DNA from: Chthoniobacterales bacterium | GTDB lineage: Bacteria; Verrucomicrobiota; Verrucomicrobiae; Chthoniobacterales; UBA10450 | Assembly (NCBI GenBank): GCA_003244125.1 | Contig: QHBL01000133.1 | Coordinates: 1 to 5,210, forward strand | DNA: 5,210 bases | Direction of reading: 5' to 3' | Shown here: in pieces, positions 1 through 4,915 of the stretch | Position numbering within the stretch: the first letter of the stretch is position 1 | How the letters are laid out: the number at the start of each line of letters is the position of its first letter | The notes under the pieces: generated by a model | What the model saw: the letters and a program-made list of their open reading frames with translations, nothing else | What the model was told of the DNA's origin: nothing | Databases searched by the model: none | Program-made: the position numbers and the translations under genes

Positions 1-84
1 GTCATTCAGGAATCTGGGAAGGAGAAGATCAAAGTGGGGGATCGGCTGGAAGTCGATGCGCGGCGGGAAGTGGGGGAACGTTGA
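1..84 (+). CDS. Possible 3' end of an unidentified upstream gene (partial)
   Basis: Frame 1 is open from the window edge to a TGA at 82-84 and gives a 27-residue, highly charged tail that includes KIKVGDRLEVDARRE and ends GER. In the usual gene order rpsS (S19) lies directly upstream of rplV, but S19 normally ends in a GHKLGEF...TRTF-type segment and nothing like it is visible. The other two forward frames also stay open for much of this stretch but look less protein-like (runs of Gly/Trp/Arg). This could be the tail of an inserted or extended gene, or simply non-coding sequence. No family is recognised and the call is weak. Confidence 0.25.
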   Translation, partial: VIQESGKEKIKVGDRLEVDARREVGER

Positions 85-91
85 AGGGATG

Positions 92-145
92 AAGAGTTGA
101 AGGGTTAAAGCGGAGCCGCTTTAACGCTGTAACTCTTCAACTCTT
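92..145. repeat. Imperfect palindrome in the leader of rplV
   Basis: Two nested inverted repeats are seen directly. The outer arms, 92-102 (AAGAGTTGAAG) and 135-145 (CTTCAACTCTT), match over 11 bp. The inner arms, 104-112 (GTTAAAGCG) and 117-125 (CGCTTTAAC), match over 9 bp around a GAGC loop. One base separates the arms on the left and nine on the right, so the RNA would fold as a long stem with an asymmetric internal loop. No T-run follows, so it is not a standard intrinsic terminator. It ends 13 nt before the rplV start and could be a dispersed intergenic palindrome or an RNA control element. Confidence 0.7.
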
Positions 146-158
146 AGACGAAAGAAGG

Positions 159-620
159 ATGGAAGTTCGATCGATATACCGGTACGCGAAGATTTCGCCG
201 TTCAAGGCGCGCGAAGTCACGCGTGAGATCCAGGGGTTGCCGGTTTCGGCGGCGCTGGATGTGGTCGCGTCCAGTCCGAAGAAGGCGGCGGCTCTTATTA
301 ATAAGACGCTGAAGAGCGCGGTCGCTAACGCCGAGAACAATGCCAACCTCAAGGTCGATGGCCTGGTGGTGAAGGAAGCGGTCGTGGGCGAAGGGCCCAC
401 GATGAAGCGGATGATGGCACGCGCGCGCGGGAGCGGCTCACGGATTTTGAAGCGGACGAGTCATATTCGGATCGTGCTCACGGATGAGATCAAGATCGAG
501 ACGCGGGCTGATCGAAAGACGGCGAAGAAGGCTGCGAGAAAGAAGCTTAACGTGGCAACTGAAGCAGCTAACGAGAAGCGAACGAAGCCGGCGGCAGGTA
601 CGAAGAAGGACAAGAAATGA
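159..620 (+). CDS. rplV: Large-subunit ribosomal protein L22
   Basis: L22 binds 23S rRNA early in assembly, and its long beta-hairpin lines the peptide exit tunnel. The N-terminus (MEVRSIYRYAKISPFKAREV) is the usual L22 opening. Residues 76-110 hold the family signature, with VGEGPTMKR followed by RILKRTSHI; the hairpin tip is around residues 84-95. At 153 residues it is longer than the common ~110. The surplus is a Lys/Ala-rich tail from about residue 114, probably disordered and rRNA-facing. The ATG at 159 is chosen by family alignment; a purine-rich AAGAAGG (152-158) abuts it with no spacer, so it is a poor Shine-Dalgarno. The gene is followed by a 63-nt gap filled mostly by a repeat, then rpsC. 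Confidence 0.97.
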   Translation: MEVRSIYRYAKISPFKAREVTREIQGLPVSAALDVVASSPKKAAALINKTLKSAVANAENNANLKVDGLVVKEAVVGEGPTMKRMMARARGSGSRILKRTSHIRIVLTDEIKIETRADRKTAKKAARKKLNVATEAANEKRTKPAAGTKKDKK

Positions 621-639
621 CGATGCGACGCTGGCAGCT

Positions 640-682
640 AGAGATCCTTCGACTCCGCTTCGCTTCGCTCAGGACGACAAAC
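640..682 (-). repeat. 43-nt dispersed-type repeat, copy A
   Basis: Its reverse complement matches 1822-1864 over 43 nt with only two differences, at 660/1844 and 675/1829. It carries the CCTGAGCGAAGCG...GGAGTCGAAGGATC motif, which from general knowledge is a common intergenic repeat in Verrucomicrobiota, Acidobacteria and other soil bacteria. It fills most of the rplV-rpsC gap and stops one base before the rpsC ATG. The strand is given relative to copy B, taken as +. Confidence 0.85.
671..674 (+). promoter_or_regulatory. rpsC ribosome binding site embedded in repeat copy A
   Basis: AGGA lies nine bases before the rpsC ATG and is the only plausible Shine-Dalgarno there. It is part of the repeat at 640-682 (the complement of the TCCT in copy B), so the repeat supplies the binding site. 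It is short and of modest strength. Confidence 0.55.
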
Positions 683-683
683 T

Positions 684-1373
684 ATGGGACAAAAGGTTAA
701 TCCAATCGGTTTTCGGCTCGGGGTGAATCGCGACTGGCGTTCGCGCTGGTACGCGTCGCCGCAGGAGCTGCCGGGATTTTTGCACAGCGACATCGAGATT
801 CGCAACTATGTGAAGAAGAAGCTCCAGTTCGCGGCGGTGTCGAAGATCGTGATCGAGCGAGCGTGGAACTCGATTCGGGTGACAATTCACACCGCGCGGC
901 CAGGCATCGTTATCGGACGTAAAGGCGCGGAGATCGAAAAGATGACGGAAGAAATTTCGAGGATGGCGCAGGGCAAACAGATCAAGATAGATATTCAGGA
1001 GATCAAGACGCCGGAGCTCGATGCGCAACTGGTGGCGGAGAACGTGGCGCTGCAAATCGAGCGGCGCATTGCTTATCGGCGCGCGATGAAAAAAGCGGTG
1101 CAGGTGGCGATGGATTTCGGCGCGCTTGGAATTCGGTTGCGCAGCTCGGGGCGGCTGAATGGGGCGGAGATTTCGCGTTCGGAATGGTATAGGGAAGGTA
1201 AGGTGCCACTGCATACTTTGCGCACCGGAATTGATTACGGTTTTGCGGAAGCGAATACGGTTTACGGCAAGATCGGAGTGAAATGCTGGATTTGTAAGAA
1301 GGAAGAAGCGGCGCCGGAGAGTTCCGCGCCCGCCGCGCCGCCACCGCCGCCGGCCGAACCGGCCGCAGTCTAG
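684..1373 (+). CDS. rpsC: Small-subunit ribosomal protein S3
   Basis: S3 sits in the head of the 30S subunit near the mRNA entry channel. The N-terminus [13 protein letters not shown] is the classical S3 start. A type II KH domain follows, with [11 protein letters not shown] and its GRKG loop at residues 78-81. The S3 C-terminal domain spans about 156-203, including [13 protein letters not shown] and the final [10 protein letters not shown]. After about residue 208 there is a Pro/Ala-rich tail with PPPPP, making 229 residues in total, within the usual 210-240. The ATG at 684 is fixed by the conserved MGQK start. The upstream region is derived from a repeat, and rplP follows after 20 nt. Confidence 0.98.
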   Translation: MGQKVNPIGFRLGVNRDWRSRWYASPQELPGFLHSDIEIRNYVKKKLQFAAVSKIVIERAWNSIRVTIHTARPGIVIGRKGAEIEKMTEEISRMAQGKQIKIDIQEIKTPELDAQLVAENVALQIERRIAYRRAMKKAVQVAMDFGALGIRLRSSGRLNGAEISRSEWYREGKVPLHTLRTGIDYGFAEANTVYGKIGVKCWICKKEEAAPESSAPAAPPPPPAEPAAV

Positions 1374-1381
1374 AGCTCGTT

Positions 1382-1386
1382 AGGAG
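1382..1386 (+). promoter_or_regulatory. Strong Shine-Dalgarno for rplP
   Basis: AGGAG lies seven bases before the ATG at 1394 and supports that start over the in-frame ATG three codons later (1403). It is among the best-formed ribosome binding sites in the window. Confidence 0.8.
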
Positions 1387-1393
1387 ATTTGTT

Positions 1394-1816
1394 ATGCCGT
1401 TGATGCCGAAAAGAGTGAAGTATCGCAAGACGCAGCGGGGCAGCCGCAAAGGGACCGCTTCGCGCAATCTGCGGATCGATTTCGGCGAATTTGGGCTGCA
1501 AACGCTGGAGCGCGCCTGGATCACCAACACGCAGATCGAGGCCGCGCGGGTGGCATTGACGCGCAACATGAAGCGCAAAGGCAAGCTTTGGATTCGCATT
1601 TTCCCAGACAAATCAGTCACGTCGCGTCCGCCAGAAACCCGGATGGGTAAGGGTAAAGGCCAGCCGGAGTTCTGGGTGGCTACGGTCAAGCCGGGAAATA
1701 TTTTGTTCGAATTGGATGGCGTGACGGAAACCGTCGCGCGCGAATCGTTGCGGCTGGCGGCGGATAAGTTGCCGGTGCGGACGAAGTTTTTAACGAGGCA
1801 CCATGTGGCTGCGTGA
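1394..1816 (+). CDS. rplP: Large-subunit ribosomal protein L16
   Basis: L16 helps shape the A-site tRNA region of the 50S subunit near the peptidyl transferase centre and joins late in assembly. Family features run in order: [13 protein letters not shown] near the N-terminus, the [11 protein letters not shown] helix at about 47-57, [11 protein letters not shown] at 63-73, the RMGKGKG loop at 83-89 and PEFWVA at 91-96. Arg83 aligns with the arginine hydroxylated in E. coli L16 (Arg81); whether it is modified here is unknown. The length of 140 residues is normal (136-140). The ATG at 1394 is backed by a strong Shine-Dalgarno; MPLMPKRV starts are common in the family. The gene is followed by the largest gap in the window. 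Confidence 0.98.
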   Translation: MPLMPKRVKYRKTQRGSRKGTASRNLRIDFGEFGLQTLERAWITNTQIEAARVALTRNMKRKGKLWIRIFPDKSVTSRPPETRMGKGKGQPEFWVATVKPGNILFELDGVTETVARESLRLAADKLPVRTKFLTRHHVAA

Positions 1817-1823
1817 TTTATGT

Positions 1824-1931
1824 TTGTCATCCTGAGCGAAGCGCAGCGGAGTCGAAGGATCTCTGACGATGTCGGAGGCGACACGCTGCGAAGCACAATT
1901 AGAGATGTCTCGGCTTCGCTCGACATGACAA
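1824..1931. repeat. 108-bp MITE-like element with imperfect inverted ends; contains repeat copy B
   Basis: It begins TTGTCAT and ends ATGACAA. The terminal 19 nt (TTGTCATCCTGAGCGAAGC against GCTTCGCTCGACATGACAA) are inverted repeats with a three-base mismatch block. The left half (1822-1864) is copy B, the inverted partner of 640-682. The right half (1901-1931) is a diverged copy in the opposite direction, ending in the common TCGAGCGAAGCCGAGA form when read on the - strand. The middle (1865-1900) has no gene. It encodes nothing convincing and occupies most of the 156-nt rplP-rpmC gap. It resembles paired dispersed repeats or a small non-autonomous element; no target-site duplication is obvious. 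Confidence 0.7.
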
Positions 1932-1972
1932 GGTTGAGGCATCATTCCGATCGGGTGTGTCCGTGATTCGAA

Positions 1973-2182
1973 ATGAAAATCAAAGAAATAGCGGAGTTGA
2001 GTATGGACGAGCTTCTGACGAAGAAGCGCGATCTGCGGCAGGAAAGTTTGCATTTGCGTTTGCAGCAACAGAGCGGGCAACTGGAACAGCCGAGCAGGTT
2101 GCGTTTGCTGCGGCGCGATGTGGCGCGGATCGAGACGGTGCTCTCGCGGCGGAAAAATAAGAAAGCGGAGGCGGCGAAGTAA
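1973..2182 (+). CDS. rpmC: Large-subunit ribosomal protein L29
   Basis: L29 is a small helical-hairpin protein on the solvent side of the 50S subunit near the exit tunnel, next to L23. The first helix has KIKEIAELSMDELLTKKRDLRQE, shortened here as MKIKEIAELS onward, and the second carries the signature QLEQPSRLRLLRRDVARI at 36-53. The length of 69 residues is typical. The ATG at 1973 matches the usual MK-E-L start. No Shine-Dalgarno is visible upstream, where sequence leaves the 108-bp repeat element only 41 nt earlier. It is followed by rpsQ after a 2-nt gap, so the two are probably translationally coupled. Confidence 0.95.
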   Translation: MKIKEIAELSMDELLTKKRDLRQESLHLRLQQQSGQLEQPSRLRLLRRDVARIETVLSRRKNKKAEAAK

Positions 2183-2184
2183 TT

Positions 2185-2505
2185 ATGGCGGACGAAGCGA
2201 GTACAATGACGAGCAGCGTTCCCGATGCTGCGGCTGAGCAGGGGAGCGCGATGTCGCAGCAGCGCGGCGCGCGCAAGACGCGCGTGGGCGAGGTGATTTC
2301 CAGCTCGATGAACAAGACCATCGTGGTGCAATCGGTCACGCGTGTGCCGCATGCCAAGTTCGGCAAGATCATCAAGCAGAAGAAGAAGTTCTACGCTCAC
2401 GACGAAGAGAACAAGGCAAAGGATGGCGACACGGTGCGGATTATGGAAACGCGGCCGGTGAGCAAGCTGAAGCGGTGGCGTTTAGTCGAGGTAATGGGAA
2501 AATAA
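2185..2505 (+). CDS. rpsQ: Small-subunit ribosomal protein S17
   Basis: S17 is a primary 16S rRNA binder with an OB fold, in the body of the 30S subunit. The core starts near residue 29 with [11 protein letters not shown] and MNKTIVV, continues through [19 protein letters not shown] at about 56-73, and ends with [18 protein letters not shown] at 81-98. The product from 2185 is 106 residues, about 20 more than usual; the excess is an Ala/Ser/Glu-rich N-terminal extension. GGAGG at 2167-2171 lies 13 nt upstream, which is rather far. An in-frame ATG at 2251, preceded by AGGGGAG four bases upstream, would give a normal 84-residue S17. The longer start is kept for its 2-nt distance from rpmC, but the shorter one is a real alternative. 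Confidence 0.93.
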   Translation: MADEASTMTSSVPDAAAEQGSAMSQQRGARKTRVGEVISSSMNKTIVVQSVTRVPHAKFGKIIKQKKKFYAHDEENKAKDGDTVRIMETRPVSKLKRWRLVEVMGK

Positions 2506-2507
2506 TC

Positions 2508-2873
2508 ATGGTCCAGATTCGTTCGAGATTAGATGTGGCGGATAACACCGGCGCGCGGATGGCGACGATGATCGGCGTCATCGGCAAGGCGACGCTATAT
2601 GCGCGGATCGGCGACGTGATTACCGCGAACGTGAAGGAAGCGAGCGCGACGGGAACAGTGAAGAAGGGTGAGGTGGTGCGCGCGGTGCTGGTGCGAACGA
2701 GGCAGCCAATCAAACGCAATGATGGTTCGGCCTTGCGCTTCGATAACAACGCCATCGTGATCATTGATAAGGATCTGAATCCGCGCGGGACGCGCATCTT
2801 CGGGCCGGTCGCGCGCGAGCTGCGGGAGAAGAATTTTATGAAGATCGTCTCGCTGGCGCCGGAGGTTTTATGA
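2508..2873 (+). CDS. rplN: Large-subunit ribosomal protein L14
   Basis: L14 binds 23S rRNA at the subunit interface, contributes to intersubunit bridging, and is the docking site for silencing factor RsfS in bacteria that have it. The sequence shows the family throughout: [17 protein letters not shown] at 1-17, [14 protein letters not shown] at 51-64, [11 protein letters not shown] at 72-82, and [13 protein letters not shown] then [12 protein letters not shown] at the C-terminus. It has 121 residues against the usual 122. The ATG at 2508 is chosen because the family starts M-[IV]-Q; an in-frame ATG at 2475 would only add a tail lying inside rpsQ. GGGA at 2496-2499 may serve as ribosome binding site. 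The gap after rpsQ is 2 nt. Confidence 0.98.
   Translation: MVQIRSRLDVADNTGARMATMIGVIGKATLYARIGDVITANVKEASATGTVKKGEVVRAVLVRTRQPIKRNDGSALRFDNNAIVIIDKDLNPRGTRIFGPVARELREKNFMKIVSLAPEVL
2861..2865 (+). promoter_or_regulatory. Shine-Dalgarno at the end of rplN, stranded from rplX
   Basis: GGAGG is followed after four T residues by an ATG at 2870 that overlaps the rplN stop as ATGA. It looks like the site that once served the next gene, but rplX begins 81 nt further on. Here it would drive only the 26-codon reading frame at 2870-2950. Confidence 0.55.
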
Positions 2874-2950
2874 AGGGCGGGCGAGGTGACGAGACTGCAG
2901 GCGAGACGCCTGCGTGCCGTGACAGGCGAGACGCCTGTCTTCCGCTATGA
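2870..2950 (+). other. 26-codon open frame bridging rplN and rplX
   Basis: It starts at an ATG overlapping the rplN stop, behind GGAGG, and ends at a TGA (2948-2950) that overlaps the rplX ATG, again as ATGA. The peptide begins [16 protein letters not shown] and ends DACLPL; it is mostly translated repeat (both hairpins), so a functional peptide is unlikely. The arrangement could carry ribosomes from rplN to rplX, which has no Shine-Dalgarno of its own. A frame of this length staying open by chance in GC-rich DNA is quite possible, so the coupling role is inference. Confidence 0.35.
2897..2939. repeat. Tandem pair of GCGAGACGCC hairpins between rplN and rplX
   Basis: Two near-identical small palindromes sit in direct tandem. 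Arms 2897-2903 and 2907-2913 (GCAGGCG / CGCCTGC) pair over 7 bp, and arms 2921-2928 and 2932-2939 (GACAGGCG / CGCCTGTC) pair over 8 bp; both have an AGA loop. Such paired GGCGAGACGCC units are known to me as abundant intergenic repeats of Verrucomicrobiota-like genomes. No T-run follows either stem, so they are not standard terminators. Confidence 0.8.
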
Positions 2951-3237
2951 GACCGCGATTTCATGTGAAGAAGGGCGATAACGTGGAGGTGATCGCGGGT
3001 AATTTTCGCGGATCGAGCGGGAAGATTTTGCAGGTGCTGCCAAAGAAGCAGCGGGTGCTGATAGAAGGTGTGCGAATTATTAAACGACACCTCCGGAAAT
3101 CGCAGGATAATCCGCAGGGGAAGATCGCGGAGCGGGAAGGGCCGATCCATATTTCCAATGTGCGATTGATCGAGAAGACGGAGAAGAAAGGGAAACCTAA
3201 GAAGGAGACGAAGGCGAAGAAGGAAAAGACTAAATAG
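2947..3237 (+). CDS. rplX: Large-subunit ribosomal protein L24
   Basis: L24 is one of the assembly initiators that bind 5' 23S rRNA, close to the tunnel exit. A KOW motif covers residues 6-34 (HVKKGDNVEVIAGNFRGSSG then KILQVLPK), followed by GVRIIKRH at 41-48 and the C-terminal GPIHISNVRLIE at 65-76. The last 20 residues are almost entirely Lys, Glu and Thr, a basic tail. The total is 96 residues, slightly short of the common ~100-105. The ATG at 2947 is placed by the family start just before the KOW motif. There is no Shine-Dalgarno directly upstream; a hairpin repeat occupies that space. Confidence 0.96.
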   Translation: MRPRFHVKKGDNVEVIAGNFRGSSGKILQVLPKKQRVLIEGVRIIKRHLRKSQDNPQGKIAEREGPIHISNVRLIEKTEKKGKPKKETKAKKEKTK

Positions 3238-3275
3238 TCATGCCGAGCGGAGCGAAGCGGAGTCAAGCGATCCTG
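3237..3275 (+). repeat. Diverged copy C of the GAGCGAAGCG repeat
   Basis: It aligns without gaps to 1826-1864: GTCAT, GAGCG, AGCGGAGTC and GAT are shared at the same spacing, with roughly a quarter of positions different. Its first base is the last base of the rplX stop codon. It is in the same orientation as copy B and fills the first half of the rplX-rplE gap. Confidence 0.6.
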
Positions 3276-3322
3276 CGGAGTTAGCTCAGAGGGGACCGAG
3301 TAGCGGAGCGGTTGGTTAGAAA

Positions 3323-3895
3323 ATGAAGAACGAATTTTACAAAGACTACAAAGAGCGCGTGATGCCGGCGCTGCGGGAGCAGCATGGCTACAAGAACGTG
3401 CACGAGGTGCCGAAGGTGGAGAAGGTGGTGATCAACACTTCCGTGGGGTCGCAATCTGATGTGAAGCAGGCGCTGGATGACGCGAAGACTGAGCTGGCGT
3501 TGATCACTGGCCAGCGGCCGGCGGAGACGCGGGCGAAGAAGAGCATTTCCAATTTCAAGCTGCGCAAAGACCAGGCGATCGGCGCGAAGGTGACGTTGCG
3601 CGGGGAACGGATGTACGAATTCCTGGAACGGCTGATCAAGGCAGCGCTGCCGCGCATTCGGGATTTCCGCGGGGTGTCGCCGCGCGGTTTTGACGGGAAC
3701 GGCAACTATACGCTGGGCGTTTCTGACCAATCCATTTTCCCCGAGGTCGAGCTCGACAAAATCAAGCGCAACATCGGATTTGATGTTACCATCGTGACCA
3801 CCGCTCGCACGAACGATGAAGCCAAATCGCTGCTCAGCGAAATGGGAATGCCGTTCAGCGACCGCGCGAAAAAGCCGGTAGCGCAAGCGGCGTGA
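3323..3895 (+). CDS. rplE: Large-subunit ribosomal protein L5
   Basis: L5 binds 5S rRNA with L18, forms the central protuberance of the 50S subunit and contacts P-site tRNA. Evidence in order: YKDYKERVMPALREQHGY at 7-23, VPKVEKVVINTSVG at 29-42, ITGQRPAETRAKKSIS at 61-76, the LPRIRDFRGVSPRGFDGNGNY signature spread over 109-129, and GFDVTIVTTARTNDEAKSLL near the C-terminus. At 190 residues it is slightly longer than E. coli's 179, with a short Ala-rich tail. The ATG at 3323 fits the family start; no clear Shine-Dalgarno is seen. The upstream 85 nt consists of a repeat and a tRNA-like patch. Confidence 0.98.
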   Translation: MKNEFYKDYKERVMPALREQHGYKNVHEVPKVEKVVINTSVGSQSDVKQALDDAKTELALITGQRPAETRAKKSISNFKLRKDQAIGAKVTLRGERMYEFLERLIKAALPRIRDFRGVSPRGFDGNGNYTLGVSDQSIFPEVELDKIKRNIGFDVTIVTTARTNDEAKSLLSEMGMPFSDRAKKPVAQAA

Positions 3896-3900
3896 ATGCT

Positions 3901-3931
3901 CACCACGAAAGAGCGCGAAGAACACGAACAA
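3901..3931. repeat. CACGAA-type short repeat tract
   Basis: Three imperfect 9-10 nt units (CACGAAAGAG, CGCGAAGAA, CACGAACAA) lie in the rplE-rpsH gap. The ACCACGAAG...CACGAAGAACACGAA style of sequence is common between genes in planctomycete and verrucomicrobial genomes. It is short, so the call is tentative. Confidence 0.35.
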
Positions 3932-3944
3932 CTACAGCACTTAA

Positions 3945-4343
3945 ATGAGTACAGTTACCGACCCAATCGCTGATCTGCTGGCGCGTGTGCGCAATGGCGC
4001 GCGCGCGCAGAAGGCGGAGCTATTTGTGCCCTACTCGAGAATCAAGGCGGAGGTGGTGCGTATTCTAAAGGACGAAGGTTATATTACGGACTACGAGCTC
4101 GACCGCACCGAAGCTCATCCGCGAATCAAGATCACAAACAAGCTGGTGGATCGCAGCAGCGCCATCACGGGCCTGAAACGGGTGAGCCGTCCGGGTTTGC
4201 GGCGCTATGTCGGCGCGGACGACATTCCGCGCGTGTTAGGTGGAATGGGGATCGCTATTCTCTCTACCTCGCGCGGGGTGCTCTCGGGGCGCGAAGCGAA
4301 GAAGCAAAAGCTGGGCGGCGAGCTGCTGGCTTATGTTTGGTGA
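3945..4343 (+). CDS. rpsH: Small-subunit ribosomal protein S8
   Basis: S8 binds helix 21 of 16S rRNA in the 30S platform; in E. coli it is also the translational repressor of the spc operon, acting near the rplE start. The sequence shows DPIADLLARVRNGARA at 6-21, VPYSRIKAEVVRILKDEGYI at 28-47 and the C-terminal signature GIAILSTSRGVLSGREAKK at 102-120, ending GGELLAYVW. The 132 residues match the family. The ATG at 3945 matches the usual M-x-x-DPIADxLxRxRN start. No Shine-Dalgarno is evident. It follows rplE directly, without the rpsN gene often found between them. Confidence 0.98.
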   Translation: MSTVTDPIADLLARVRNGARAQKAELFVPYSRIKAEVVRILKDEGYITDYELDRTEAHPRIKITNKLVDRSSAITGLKRVSRPGLRRYVGADDIPRVLGGMGIAILSTSRGVLSGREAKKQKLGGELLAYVW

Positions 4344-4375
4344 CGATTTAGCTTTCCTAACGATCTAACGAACTC

Positions 4376-4915
4376 ATGTCGCGAATTGGAAACAAAGACA
4401 TTCAGTTGCCGGACAAGGTAAAAGTGAACGTCGGGAACGACGGCGCCGTTGCAGTAGAAGGCCCGAAGGGAAAGCTGAGTTGGCAATTGCCGCGGGAGAT
4501 TTCAGCGAAGGTGGAGAATAACCACGTCTCGTTAGCTCGGGGGGCGGAGACGCGGAGCGTGAAAGCGTTGCATGGTCTCTCGCGCGCTCTGCTTAACAAT
4601 ATGGTGCGCGGCGTGAGCGAAGGATTCACCAAGAATTTGGAAATCGAGGGGGTTGGTTTCAAAGCGGCCGTGCAGGGGCAGACGCTGAATCTTTCCCTCG
4701 GATTTTCGCATCCGATTTTGTTCCCGATTCCCAAGGAGATCAAGATTGCGGTGACGGAAAATACCAAGATCGCGATCAGCGGAATCGACAAGCAGCTCGT
4801 CGGGCAAGTGGCGGCGGACATCCGGCGCTTCTATCCGCCCGAGCCTTATAAGGGCAAAGGCGTTCGTTACGCCGGCGAGCAGATTCGGCGCAAGGAAGGA
4901 AAGACGGTCCAATAA
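4376..4915 (+). CDS. rplF: Large-subunit ribosomal protein L6
   Basis: L6 is a two-domain protein near the factor-binding site and the sarcin-ricin loop of the 50S subunit. The N-terminus MSRIGNKDIQLPDKVKV is typical. Two repeated L6 domains follow: about 10-82, with VEGPKGKLSW at 27-36, and about 83-175, with EGVGFKAAVQG at 91-101 and LGFSHPI at 108-114. The signature PEPYKGKGVRYAGE at 155-168 is complete. The 179 residues match the family (175-180). The ATG at 4376 is fixed by the MSRIG start; no good Shine-Dalgarno is visible in the 32-nt gap after rpsH. Its stop overlaps the rplR start. Confidence 0.98.
   Translation: MSRIGNKDIQLPDKVKVNVGNDGAVAVEGPKGKLSWQLPREISAKVENNHVSLARGAETRSVKALHGLSRALLNNMVRGVSEGFTKNLEIEGVGFKAAVQGQTLNLSLGFSHPILFPIPKEIKIAVTENTKIAISGIDKQLVGQVAADIRRFYPPEPYKGKGVRYAGEQIRRKEGKTVQ

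Noticed and set aside
81..110. Possible promoter (TTGAAG, 18 nt, TTAAAG) before rplV
   Set aside because: Both boxes are poor matches to consensus and fall in the low-complexity palindrome; ribosomal genes here are most likely read through from upstream.
1003..1926. Long open frame on the - strand (307 codons), the longest in the window
   Set aside because: It is antisense to rpsC and rplP, whose + strand products carry complete family signatures. Its translation is Arg/Ser/Pro-rich without a recognisable domain, as expected of a shadow frame in GC-rich DNA.
2475..2507. N-terminal extension of rplN starting at 2475
   Set aside because: The extra codons overlap the end of rpsQ in another frame, and the L14 family starts at the M-V-Q encoded at 2508.
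2897..2939. Possible CRISPR array or terminator made of the two GCGAGACGCC hairpins
   Set aside because: There are only two short palindromic units with an 8-nt interval, no spacers, no cas genes, and no T-run after either stem. A dispersed intergenic repeat explains them better.
3275..3322. A complete tRNA gene before rplE
   Set aside because: Only D-arm-like words are present; no acceptor-stem pairing, anticodon arm or TpsiC arm can be drawn before L5 coding begins.
3281..3931. 216-codon open frame on the - strand
   Set aside because: It lies opposite rplE and gives a His/Arg/Leu-rich product with no domain; it is explained by the codon use of L5.
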